6,278 nt of DNA. Source: Clostridiales bacterium (GTDB lineage: Bacteria; Bacillota; Clostridia; Christensenellales; CAG-138). The stretch spans positions 1-6,278 of the forward strand of contig JAAZFD010000209.1 of assembly GCA_012511925.1 (NCBI GenBank), given 5' to 3'. A program made the translations under genes and the position numbers. Of the stretch, positions 1 through 6,226 are shown piece after piece (position 1 is the stretch's first letter; every line of letters starts with the position of its first letter). Under the pieces are notes generated by a model, which was not told the origin of the DNA, made no database searches, and saw nothing but the letters and a program-made list of their open reading frames with translations.

Positions 1-525
1 AAGCATTATTTCAATATCGGAAGCCGTTGCCTGCTCAACCAACGCTTGGTCCTTATCCTTTTGAAGCGATTCCAAAGCGCTTGTGGTGGATAAAACCGCC
101 GCAATAGAGTCAATAAATACATCTATTTGAACGGAGGGAACATAGGCATAGTCGATTTTGCCTGTATAAATTGTAGCTATTGTTGACATTGCCACGAAGT
201 CTAAGGGCTTGCCAACAGCTAAAAGCAATATGCCATTCTTATCTACAGAAACGGGAACGATTTTGTGCTTTTTCATAAGGGCAAGACTAAACTTGTCGAG
301 AAACTCCCTGTCAACATCAAACATATCCATTTCCGCATAAGGAAGCGATAAAAATTCACCGAGCGCAGGCAAGGCGGAAACTTCCGTTGCGTACTGCTTA
401 GCTATCATGTACTTTTCAACGGGAAGCCCTAACCTCTCACATTCGGCAAATATTATGTTTCTTTCCTTCCTCTTTATTACCCTCTTAAATTGGTAATATT
501 GCAGAAGCTCAAAGTTTAAATTCAT
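1..525 (-). CDS. pilB: Type IV pilus assembly ATPase PilB (GspE family), N-terminal part, cut by the window edge
   Basis: Translating the minus strand from an ATG at 525 gives 175 open codons that reach position 1 without a stop. Residues about 50-142 match the type II secretion GspE/PilB N-terminal domain: ALPALGEFLSLPYAEMD, then a core with KHKIVPVSVDKNGILLLAVG, then TGKIDYAYVPS. In this family that domain precedes the RecA-like hexameric ATPase that powers pilus extrusion from the cytoplasmic face through PilC. The Walker A and B motifs would lie beyond the left edge, so catalysis cannot be judged. PilT lacks this extended domain, which argues for PilB. The start is supported by GAGGTG five bases upstream and by the 14-base gap after pilC. 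Residues 21-44 are where the first MshEN-type c-di-GMP motif would sit, but I see no clean RLG...G...L...Q pattern, so c-di-GMP binding is doubtful. Confidence 0.87.
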   Translation of the reverse strand, partial: MNLNFELLQYYQFKRVIKRKERNIIFAECERLGLPVEKYMIAKQYATEVSALPALGEFLSLPYAEMDMFDVDREFLDKFSLALMKKHKIVPVSVDKNGILLLAVGKPLDFVAMSTIATIYTGKIDYAYVPSVQIDVFIDSIAAVLSTTSALESLQKDKDQALVEQATASDIEIML

Positions 526-539
526 GCTTACACCTCATT

Positions 540-1748
540 TTATTGAATCGTTTGAATGATTGACAGAATCGGTCCGTAAACCGCCATAAATACAACACCA
601 ATAACGCCACCCATTACTACTAACATAATGGGCTGCAATACTGTGGTTAGCGAACCTAAGGCTATCTCTACTTGCTCGTCATAATACTTTGCTGCACGAG
701 GGAGAATTTCGTCGAGCGAACCTGTTTTTTCGCCAACAGAAACCATCTGCAACATAATTTGAGGAAACATCTCGTATTTGTTCAGAGTAGTAGTAAGCGA
801 TGAGCCCTTTTCTACTTCATCAATCGCCAAACCGAAACGCTTTTCAACATCTTTGTTTCCGAATACGTTTACCATAACCTTCATGGAGTCAACTAAGTCC
901 ATACCAGAGACAAGAAGCAATCCAAAGCCATGTGCAAAGCGGGAAGCGATAATATTTGTGTTAATATTCTTCACTATAGGTAGCTTTAACTTCAATCGGT
1001 CTAAGTTTTCCTTGCCCTTTGCTGTGCCTCCGTAGACTCTGAAGCCTACAACTATTAAAATAACAATTATGAACATCAGCATCCAGTTATCAACGATAAA
1101 GCCAGACATATTGAAAATTGCCATAGTCAATGCAGGCATCTCAACATCCATATCTGCCAATGCGCCTTGGAACGTAGGAATAACGAATACGAAAACCAAC
1201 GCCAAAATAGCAACCATCAAACCAACAAGCACCAAAGGATATGCCATAGCGCCCTTCATTTGACGACGCATTTTGTCATCCATTTCGTAGTAGTTCGCTA
1301 AGTCGTTCAAAACAGTATCGAGTGAACCAGACATCTCACCAACGTAGGTCATGCTTCGAAAGAACTCCGGGAAAATCTTTGGGTGCTTTTCTAATGCTTC
1401 TGAAAGCAAAAGCCCTGCCTTTACGTCCTCGTGAACCATATCGAGAACCTTTTTGAGCAAGGGCGTATAGGATTGCTCTTTCAACATTCCTATACTGTCA
1501 ACAATCGAAATACCCGAGTTCGTTAAAATCGAGAACTGTCGGCAAAAGTTCGTTATTTCAGAAATTTTAACCTTGCCGGAGGTCGAGAAAAAGGCGTTGG
1601 GACTTGTATCGGCAACAGCCCTTGCAGAAATCAAAAACAGATTCTGCTTAGCCAACTCCTCTCTTAAATGGTCTTCGCTTTCAGCCAAAAACGTACCACT
1701 GAATTTCTTCTTGTTTATGTTAATGGCTTGATATTTATATTTTTGCAA
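540..1748 (-). CDS. pilC: Type IV pilus inner-membrane platform protein PilC (GspF family)
   Basis: This 402-residue protein has the usual length and two-copy layout of PilC/GspF. After a short cytoplasmic start there are two T2SSF domains, about residues 66-190 and 268-391. Each has the family's GE-x-x-G signature (GEMSG at 137-141, GEKTG at 339-343) and similar FCRQFSILTNSG / FAHGFGLLLVSG openings. Membrane segments are predicted at about 170-193, 214-237 and 367-391. In the known machine PilC sits in the cytoplasmic membrane, binds PilB and is thought to be turned by it to feed pilins into the fibre. The start is TTG, preceded by a very strong AGGAGGAGGA. It lies 30 bases after pilD and 14 before pilB, which supports one operon. 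No key feature is missing. A GspF role in type II secretion cannot be excluded from this protein alone, but the PilM and pilin neighbours favour a pilus. Confidence 0.97.
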   Translation of the reverse strand: MQKYKYQAININKKKFSGTFLAESEDHLREELAKQNLFLISARAVADTSPNAFFSTSGKVKISEITNFCRQFSILTNSGISIVDSIGMLKEQSYTPLLKKVLDMVHEDVKAGLLLSEALEKHPKIFPEFFRSMTYVGEMSGSLDTVLNDLANYYEMDDKMRRQMKGAMAYPLVLVGLMVAILALVFVFVIPTFQGALADMDVEMPALTMAIFNMSGFIVDNWMLMFIIVILIVVGFRVYGGTAKGKENLDRLKLKLPIVKNINTNIIASRFAHGFGLLLVSGMDLVDSMKVMVNVFGNKDVEKRFGLAIDEVEKGSSLTTTLNKYEMFPQIMLQMVSVGEKTGSLDEILPRAAKYYDEQVEIALGSLTTVLQPIMLVVMGGVIGVVFMAVYGPILSIIQTIQ

Positions 1749-1752
1749 ATTG

Positions 1753-1762
1753 TCCTCCTCCT
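1753..1762 (-). promoter_or_regulatory. Strong ribosome binding site that fixes the TTG start of pilC
   Basis: The minus strand reads AGGAGGAGGA, then CAAT, then TTG. The first AGGAGG lies eight bases before TTG, an ideal spacing. No ATG or GTG in the same frame lies nearby, so TTG is the supported start. A near-perfect Shine-Dalgarno may offset the weaker start codon. Confidence 0.8.
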
Positions 1763-1778
1763 AAGCCTTTAGCGTATA

Positions 1779-2627
1779 TTATGGCATAAGGCTCAAATAC
1801 CAAGTTATCAATGCTTTGCCAATAAACATCGACGCTATCATTCCGCCTGTGAGATAGGGTGCAAAGGGATATTCCTTAAACCTATCCTTTTTGCCCATGA
1901 AATGTGGAACTGCCAATACAACGCAAGCAGAAACAGCCGCTAAGAAAATGGAAAGTGTTGTGTTCTGCCAACCCAATAGCAAGCCTGCAACCGCTACAAG
2001 TTTTACATCGGCAAAGCCCATTGCTTCACGCTTTAATATTAAATAGGAGCCGAAATAGATAATTAGGAATAGTGTGCCGCCGCCGAAGCCGCCTATCAGC
2101 CTGTCTGCGAACTTTATTCCGTCATTCAAGCTCGGCACAAAGGCGTTCAAGCAAATCGCAATAACTGCCAAAGCAAGCACTATTACATGAAATCTATCCG
2201 GAATGTATGTATGCTCTAAATCGATAAAGAATACAACCAAAAGCGTTGAGCAAAAAGCCATTGCAACCAATGCATAGCCTACTGCATTCTCCATTGTTAT
2301 GCCTTCGCCTAAGAAGGTTGTGCTGTTTTGAATCAAGAAGAAAACACAAGCCAGCCAAAGGAGCATATTTAACAGTTCAACTATCGAATACCTTGGTGAA
2401 ATCTTCTCTTTGCAGCTGCGGCATTTGCCCTTCAAAAGCATATAAGAAATCACAGGAATGTTATCATACCATTTAATTGGGTTGTTACAGCCCGGGCAAT
2501 GCGATGCAGGGAAACTGAGACTTTCTTTGCGTGGAACCCTGTAAATTACCACGTTCAAAAAACTTCCTATCACCAAGCCTAAAAGCCCTGTGAAGATATA
2601 AATAATCGGTAGCCACTGTTCTAACAT
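1779..2627 (-). CDS. pilD: Prepilin leader peptidase / N-methyltransferase PilD (type 4 prepilin peptidase, A24)
   Basis: This 282-residue polytopic membrane protein has the full bifunctional PilD architecture. The N-terminal helix and GSFLNVVIYRVP (residues 21-32) lead into the cytoplasmic methyltransferase domain, which carries two zinc-type CxxC pairs (C44/C47 and C69/C72) and NPIKWYDNIPVISY. The aspartyl protease half has the first catalytic Asp at D136 in FFIDLEHTYIPD and the second at D207 in GFADVKL. The family cleaves prepilins after the glycine of the KG motif and methylates the new N-terminus. Its substrates here would be the four adjacent pilin-like proteins. One oddity is that the glycine just before the second catalytic Asp (GxGD) is alanine (G204-F-A-D207). 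This is conservative and probably tolerated. The ATG is preceded by AAGGAG eight bases upstream. The gene lies 29 bases after the preceding prepilin gene. Confidence 0.97.
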   Translation of the reverse strand: MLEQWLPIIYIFTGLLGLVIGSFLNVVIYRVPRKESLSFPASHCPGCNNPIKWYDNIPVISYMLLKGKCRSCKEKISPRYSIVELLNMLLWLACVFFLIQNSTTFLGEGITMENAVGYALVAMAFCSTLLVVFFIDLEHTYIPDRFHVIVLALAVIAICLNAFVPSLNDGIKFADRLIGGFGGGTLFLIIYFGSYLILKREAMGFADVKLVAVAGLLLGWQNTTLSIFLAAVSACVVLAVPHFMGKKDRFKEYPFAPYLTGGMIASMFIGKALITWYLSLMP

Positions 2628-2656
2628 ACATTTTTCTCCTTAAAATTGTTCATATA

Positions 2657-3160
2657 TCACTGCGAAATCCCTTGCGTTCTTTCGCCGTAAACCCAACAAG
2701 TTACTTGATTGCCCTCAGCCGTTTGCTTATAAACTACGGTTAGCAGAACCGTATCCGCTCTATTCGTTACCGTAATCGTAAATTCAGTGCCTTTTTTTGC
2801 AACTTTAATCGTTCTATTGAATGAAACAATGGTATCAGTCTTGGGATTGCCCATTTCGTCCTTTTCATAGCTGTACTTATAAACGGGTGTACCAAACTCA
2901 TCCACCATAGGATTGCCGTCTTCATCAAGCATTTGCGTTTCTGTGTACTCTTTGAGTAGGTTTGTGGATAATCTCAAAAAGTCGTAACCAATAACATCTA
3001 AATCCATCTCATGCTCGAAGGTTTTTGAAGCAAACGCCGCTACATTCGTTCCATAAACGGTTAATGACATAATAAGCGTACACATCATAAGAATAAGAAA
3101 CATCACAATTATGGTGTTCGCCAAAGCCATTCCTTTTTTGCTTTTAAGCAGTTTATTCAT
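2657..3160 (-). CDS. PilX/ComGG-like minor prepilin lacking Glu5
   Basis: This 167-residue protein begins with a basic leader ending KSKKG (residues 6-10), followed by MALANTIIVMFLILMM, a hydrophobic helix to about residue 34. That is a class III prepilin signal cut after G10, giving a mature form of 157 residues. Mature position 5 is Asn (N15), not Glu. In type II secretion and Gram-positive Com systems the pilin lacking Glu5 (GspK, PilX, ComGG) sits at the fibre tip and helps start assembly, so a tip role is plausible but inferred. The globular part looks beta-rich near the C-terminus (TEFTITVTNRADTVLLTVVY). Residues 79-106 hold three DExGxP units. The ATG overlaps the stop of the preceding prepilin gene, indicating translational coupling and probably paired products. 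I cannot assign it to a named family beyond pilin-like. Confidence 0.78.
   Translation of the reverse strand: MNKLLKSKKGMALANTIIVMFLILMMCTLIMSLTVYGTNVAAFASKTFEHEMDLDVIGYDFLRLSTNLLKEYTETQMLDEDGNPMVDEFGTPVYKYSYEKDEMGNPKTDTIVSFNRTIKVAKKGTEFTITVTNRADTVLLTVVYKQTAEGNQVTCWVYGERTQGISQ
2843..2926 (-). repeat. Three degenerate DExGxP units inside the 167-residue prepilin
   Basis: Residues 79-84 read DEDGNP, 87-92 DEFGTP and 101-106 DEMGNP. The coding DNA of the first and third copies is also similar (GATGAAGACGGCAATCC and GACGAAATGGGCAATCC). The spacing is 8 then 14 residues, so the array is irregular. It forms an acidic, turn-rich loop in the exported part of the protein. A calcium-binding or surface-binding loop is possible but not shown. 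Confidence 0.6.
3153..3160 (-). promoter_or_regulatory. ATGAATAA start-stop overlap coupling two prepilin genes
   Basis: The minus strand reads ATGAATAA. ATG starts the 167-residue prepilin and TAA ends the 191-residue prepilin in another frame, so the genes overlap by eight bases. A GGGGTG ribosome site lies seven bases before the ATG, inside the upstream gene. This arrangement usually couples translation and keeps two products at matched levels. Confidence 0.85.
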
Positions 3161-3728
3161 CTATAAACACCCCATTCTTTCTAAAAGCTCTTTCATTTTT
3201 CATCGAATAGAGTTCTTTTTCGGAATTCTTCATGTTGTTTCCGTATGCGCTAAAAATAGCATAGGGGTCTGCCGGGTCGGTGGATATTTCTATTTTTATT
3301 TCTATATAAAAGGAATGTGCACCTGTGTAAACCATTTTACCGTCAACAATTTCAACGAGAATAGGCTCAATCATTATGGGCAATCTATTTTCGGTAAAGA
3401 ATATTCTGTATGTGTATGTGAAATCTGTGGGCTCCGCTCCGTTCGCAATGCTTTTTACGAAATACTTGTTAATATCCTGAGTTGAATCGCTTGGCATATA
3501 GTAGAAGGTTATTGCTTCCTCAAATTCCGTTAGGTTTTCGGATGCTTTGAAGCACTCTACTAAATTATCGATTTCACTTACAAGATTAAAGCGTAATGTC
3601 GCCTTTTTGCTTACAGAGTTTGACAAAACCATGATTGACAGTGCAGCGAAAGAAATTATGCTCGCAATTGCCATCGCCACCATAATCTCAGCTAATGTAA
3701 ATCCCTTTTTAGATTTATTCGCCATCAT
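3153..3728 (-). CDS. Canonical minor prepilin with FTLAE signal (PilW/PilV/ComGF-like)
   Basis: This 191-residue protein carries a textbook class III prepilin signal. The leader MMANKSKKG is followed by FTLAEIMVAMAIASII, with F10 at mature +1 and the conserved glutamate E14 at +5. PilD should cut after G9 and methylate F10, leaving 182 residues. The hydrophobic helix runs to about residue 35. The rest is a predicted alpha/beta globular domain with repeated short strands (FTYTYRIFF, VEIVDGKMVYTG, FYIEIKIEI) as in minor pilins. It is the only complete pilin here with Glu5. Its size and its pairing with a Glu5-less partner resemble GspJ/GspK, PilW/PilX or ComGF/ComGG pairs, so a minor rather than major pilin is more likely. 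Two ATG codons open the gene; AGAGGAAG lies just upstream and overlaps the pilM stop. The gene follows pilM by 10 bases. Confidence 0.88.
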   Translation of the reverse strand: MMANKSKKGFTLAEIMVAMAIASIISFAALSIMVLSNSVSKKATLRFNLVSEIDNLVECFKASENLTEFEEAITFYYMPSDSTQDINKYFVKSIANGAEPTDFTYTYRIFFTENRLPIMIEPILVEIVDGKMVYTGAHSFYIEIKIEISTDPADPYAIFSAYGNNMKNSEKELYSMKNERAFRKNGVFIDE

Positions 3729-3738
3729 ACCACTTCCT

Positions 3739-5025
3739 CTATAATACTAACTTTTTATTGAAGGAGGAAAAGAATAAGCCGCCGTAAAGCTCTAAGTTAT
3801 CAAGTATTTCGGGGTTAATGTCCTTCTGGGCATTGAAAAACCTGAACTCCGCCTTACTATCCTCGTCTTTATTTAATTCCTCAATTACAAACTCAAACTC
3901 CTCAGCCAATTTTATTAGTATGAAATCAGGCTTTGGCATAACCCGTTCATAATCACAATGCCTTTTGCACAGGAGTATGCGCTTTTCAAATAAGCGGAAG
4001 TTTTCTAAAATGTAGCCTTCTTCCGTTTCGGGAATAGGTCTTTGCATGAACATAGGCAAGCGCTTCGGCATTTTTTTCGTGAAAACCTTGCCCACTTTTT
4101 TTATCTTTTCAGCCAAAGCTTGAGTTTCGTCAGCTTCCTCTTCGTCGTTGAAATAATCGTCCTGCTCGGGTTTCGCTTCTTCAGTTTCTTTTTCTTCGGC
4201 ATATTCAGCTTCAGCCTGTGCTTCTGCCTCCGCAGCCGCCTTTGCAGCCTCTTCCTCTAACTGCTCGGCTATGGACTCCGCTTCCTCTTGGTCAACCGTA
4301 AGCTTTTTCTTCTTTGCAAGCTCGGTAGCATTTATAACTGCCAGCTCAGCTACGTCATGCTCATATAGTAGGTTTTCGGCAATTACCTCTTCCCTGCTCA
4401 ACACCTCATAACCAAAGGGCAATGAGAAATAGCCCATCAAATACTCTTTGCCGCAGACGAAAATGTTCGTTATTTTTTCCTTTATATCCACAAACATAAA
4501 GCTATTACGCCTTATCTTTTGCTTCAGTTGGAAAACGGCGTTCATAGTTGCGGCGGCTTCAAGCGATATAAACTTAGGCGTAACTTTTATGCCCGTTAAT
4601 GAGGCTTTAATCGCATTTAAGGTTGGCTTATCCGTCATTACTACTTGATATATCGCACTCTTTTTTCCGGAAGCAATAACATAGTTTATCCATTGCAAAT
4701 CCTCATGGTTTCTGAATAATCCGTTATATTCCGTTTTTAGTGCCTCTGCCATCTTCGCCTTTTTCATAATCGGAATACCAATAAAGTCGATTCCCACAAG
4801 GTTATCGGGCAACAATAGGGTTGTGTTTGCCGTTTGTAAATCGGTTAGCTTATGGTATTCAGAAAAAGCGGATTCCAACATCGACACATAGTCGTATGCT
4901 TGTGCAGCTTCGTCGCTTATGGGTATTTTTTCGACGCTTGGTTTTGACAAGTTGGTAGCATAAAGCACCTTAATAAGTGCGTTCTGTATGTCAAACCCTA
5001 TTACTGCATTGCTCGCTGTAGCCAT
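3739..5025 (-). CDS. pilM: Divergent PilM-like actin-fold pilus assembly protein with an acidic insertion
   Basis: This 428-residue soluble protein has no signal peptide or membrane segment. Its order of elements follows PilM: an N-terminal strand AVIGFDIQNALIKVLYA (residues 7-23), LLLPDNLVGIDFIGIPIM (70-87) like the PilM lP-x-m region, VTPKFISLEAAATMNAVF (148-165), the second strand pair FMFVDIKEKITNIFV (176-190), LPFGYEVLSREE (202-213) and a short terminal YGGLFF. Known PilM forms a cytoplasmic ring that binds the N-terminus of PilN and links to PilB/PilC. Here the phosphate-motif glycines are replaced (DIG to DIQ at 12-14 and DIG to DIK at 180-182), and the usual C-terminal GG is not visible near LIKLAEE (370-376). 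An acidic low-complexity insert fills about 245-305. It sits between two prepilin pairs in the operon. PilM family membership is judged by eye and is probable, not certain. ATG with AAGGAGAG upstream. Confidence 0.75.
   Translation of the reverse strand: MATASNAVIGFDIQNALIKVLYATNLSKPSVEKIPISDEAAQAYDYVSMLESAFSEYHKLTDLQTANTTLLLPDNLVGIDFIGIPIMKKAKMAEALKTEYNGLFRNHEDLQWINYVIASGKKSAIYQVVMTDKPTLNAIKASLTGIKVTPKFISLEAAATMNAVFQLKQKIRRNSFMFVDIKEKITNIFVCGKEYLMGYFSLPFGYEVLSREEVIAENLLYEHDVAELAVINATELAKKKKLTVDQEEAESIAEQLEEEAAKAAAEAEAQAEAEYAEEKETEEAKPEQDDYFNDEEEADETQALAEKIKKVGKVFTKKMPKRLPMFMQRPIPETEEGYILENFRLFEKRILLCKRHCDYERVMPKPDFILIKLAEEFEFVIEELNKDEDSKAEFRFFNAQKDINPEILDNLELYGGLFFSSFNKKLVL
4111..4293 (-). 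other. Acidic Ala/Glu-rich low-complexity insertion within PilM
   Basis: This stretch encodes residues about 245-305 of the PilM-like protein. It starts with charged helix-like sequence (QEEAESIAEQLEEE), becomes alternating Ala/Glu (AAAEAEAQAEAEYAEE) and ends acidic (QDDYFNDEEEADE), followed by a basic patch KKVGKVFTKKMPKR at 309-322. Compact PilM proteins are nearer 350 residues, so this explains most of the extra length. It could be a flexible or coiled linker. The abrupt acidic-to-basic change suggests a contact site, by inference. Confidence 0.7.
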
Positions 5026-5050
5026 TCATTCTCTCCTTAATCATCTTAGC

Positions 5051-5602
5051 TTACGAATGTTTGTAAAGCACAAAGACATACGGTTTTTCGATGTCCTTGA
5101 AGATAACACTACACTTCATTAGCTTTAATTCTTTGTCCCAATCGAAGCTTACGCCTTCTATTAGGTCGGAAGTATATTCTTCACTTTCCTGTGAGCCATA
5201 GCCATAGCCCGCAGTAAGCGTGTTTCCTGTGAAAATAAGTTTGTACTCGGGGGATATAATGCCTGTTCCCAATAAATCGGGGTCAACCATTACAATAACC
5301 TCGCTAATCGATTGAGTGATATATGTATCGGATTCAAAGTCGTATGTGGTTGATTCGTCGAATCTAACCGAGTCCACATAAAAGTCGCTATTATCGAAAT
5401 TATAGAACCAATCGGAAACAAACGTTCTTAGCTCGCCAATTTCATTTATTCTTTTTGTAGAGAGGTTTTCGGTTTGAATAGATTTGTTTATCATTGTCGC
5501 AAAGGCAACAATCATTGCCGATAGCACTCCAAAAGCAACAAACGTTACTATCATTACGGCTAATGTAATACCTTTTTTATGTTTTAGGTTTTTAACAATC
5601 AT
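5051..5602 (-). CDS. Prepilin-like protein lacking Glu5, beta-rich globular domain
   Basis: This 183-residue protein opens with a basic leader NLKHKKG and a hydrophobic helix ITLAVMIVTFVAFGVLSAMI running to about residue 36, a class III prepilin signal with the cut after G11. Mature position 5 is Val (V16) rather than Glu, so it would not make the usual charge contact with the neighbouring pilin's N-terminus. The exported part is acidic and rich in aromatic residues and short strands (DFYVDSVRFDES, SEVIVMVDP, EYKLIFTGNTLTAGYGYG, KPYVFVLY), as expected of a minor pilin head. It has one cysteine (C164), so no internal disulfide. ATG is preceded by AAGGAAGAG, which lies directly after the stop of the upstream pilin gene, 15 bases away. 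I do not recognise a specific family. A GspI/GspK-like tip component is the best guess. Confidence 0.75.
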   Translation of the reverse strand: MIVKNLKHKKGITLAVMIVTFVAFGVLSAMIVAFATMINKSIQTENLSTKRINEIGELRTFVSDWFYNFDNSDFYVDSVRFDESTTYDFESDTYITQSISEVIVMVDPDLLGTGIISPEYKLIFTGNTLTAGYGYGSQESEEYTSDLIEGVSFDWDKELKLMKCSVIFKDIEKPYVFVLYKHS

Positions 5603-5617
5603 ATTAACTCTTCCTTT

Positions 5618-6208
5618 TTAACTCCTTCGAGTCGCCTTAATGCTGTCGCCATTCACAGACATTGTAATTATACATACACCTGTTGGCGGCTTTTCTCTCC
5701 AAGTCTTGGTGTCAAACTGCCAAAAGGTTACAACCGCATCGTCTGCTTCAAAACAGCTTTCGAAACCAGATTCAGCATTGATGGAGGTTAGCACCTCCCA
5801 TGCGCCGTTATCATTAAGTTGATACTCCGTGCAAAACGGGTTAATGGTTAAAGGGTATTCCATGCCTTCCGGAAATTTAATAGGTGGCTGGAAACCGCTT
5901 AATTCATCAAATCCTGCCAAAGCCTTTATGGCGTCAACGTACCAATACACGTAATATTTGTCTTTATAGCTTACGACAAAGGCTGTGTAGTCGTTTACAC
6001 TCGCACCATTCTCTAACATAAATAGCGTAAGTGATTTTTCGGCTTTCGCCCTTGCAGTATTCGCTATTGAGTTCTTTATATAGCTTACTGCCTTTGGTAT
6101 TGTTACAATAAGTATTATAGCAATAACTACCCATATTGCCAACTTCCATATTGTAACGCCCTTTTCTTTGCTCCTGTCGGGTAAATGCTTATCTAACCGT
6201 ATTCCCAA
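5618..6208 (-). CDS. Atypical prepilin-like protein with Lys at mature position 5
   Basis: This 196-residue protein has a 17-residue charged leader ending SKEKG, then VTIWKLAIWVVIAIILIV, a membrane helix. The cut would fall after G17. Mature position 5 is Lys (K22), with Trp at +4 and +9, unlike any standard pilin. Past the hydrophobic part, PKAVSYIKNSIANTARAKAE and LTLFMLENG (residues 38-68) resemble the amphipathic helix of major pilins and GspG, ahead of a globular domain with W89, W137, W163 and W170 and three cysteines (C126, C152, C179). It could therefore be a structural pilin with a changed register contact, or a non-cleaved membrane-anchored protein of the machine. TTG is the only credible start before the signal, with AGGTAGGA just upstream. 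It opens the visible pilin cluster, 18 bases after an upstream gene. No specific family is recognised. Confidence 0.7.
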   Translation of the reverse strand: MGIRLDKHLPDRSKEKGVTIWKLAIWVVIAIILIVTIPKAVSYIKNSIANTARAKAEKSLTLFMLENGASVNDYTAFVVSYKDKYYVYWYVDAIKALAGFDELSGFQPPIKFPEGMEYPLTINPFCTEYQLNDNGAWEVLTSINAESGFESCFEADDAVVTFWQFDTKTWREKPPTGVCIITMSVNGDSIKATRRS

Positions 6209-6211
6209 TTA

Positions 6212-6219
6212 TCCTACCT
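6212..6219 (-). promoter_or_regulatory. Ribosome binding site supporting the TTG start of the 196-residue prepilin-like gene
   Basis: The minus strand reads AGGTAGGA, then TAA, then TTG. The spacing is eight bases from the first AGG. No ATG or GTG occurs in this frame between here and the KG cleavage motif, so TTG is the only start that keeps the leader. Confidence 0.6.
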
Positions 6220-6226
6220 ATTACCT

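Noticed and set aside
1749..1778. Possible terminator or internal promoter in the largest intergenic gap (pilD-pilC)
   Set aside because: The 30 bases hold only a strong ribosome site. I see no stable hairpin with a T-run and no spaced -35/-10 pair.
540..2627. Reading the cluster as a competence (comG) operon
   Set aside because: comG operons usually begin with comGA and comGB followed by small pilins, and carry no PilM or peptidase gene. The presence of PilM and PilD and the gene order favour a type IV pilus.
3111..3485. Plus-strand 124-codon open frame
   Set aside because: It lies antisense to two prepilin genes with clear signals, has no ribosome site of note and its protein is low-complexity aromatic sequence. 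It is a shadow frame.
4192..4248. Possible DNA-level tandem repeat in the Ala/Glu-rich stretch of pilM
   Set aside because: Codons vary (GCA, GCC, GCT, GCG with GAA, GAG), so there is no regular DNA unit. It is amino-acid composition bias, not a nucleotide repeat.
4042..4260. Plus-strand frame rich in Phe/Ser/Leu that looks like a membrane protein
   Set aside because: It is the complement of the Glu/Lys/Ala-rich codons of PilM, which read as Phe/Leu/Ser on the other strand. The hydrophobicity is an artefact.
5964..6149. Minus-strand 61-codon frame inside the first prepilin-like gene
   Set aside because: It overlaps the prepilin-like gene out of frame, with no ribosome site or domain. The longer frame has the KG signal and helix.
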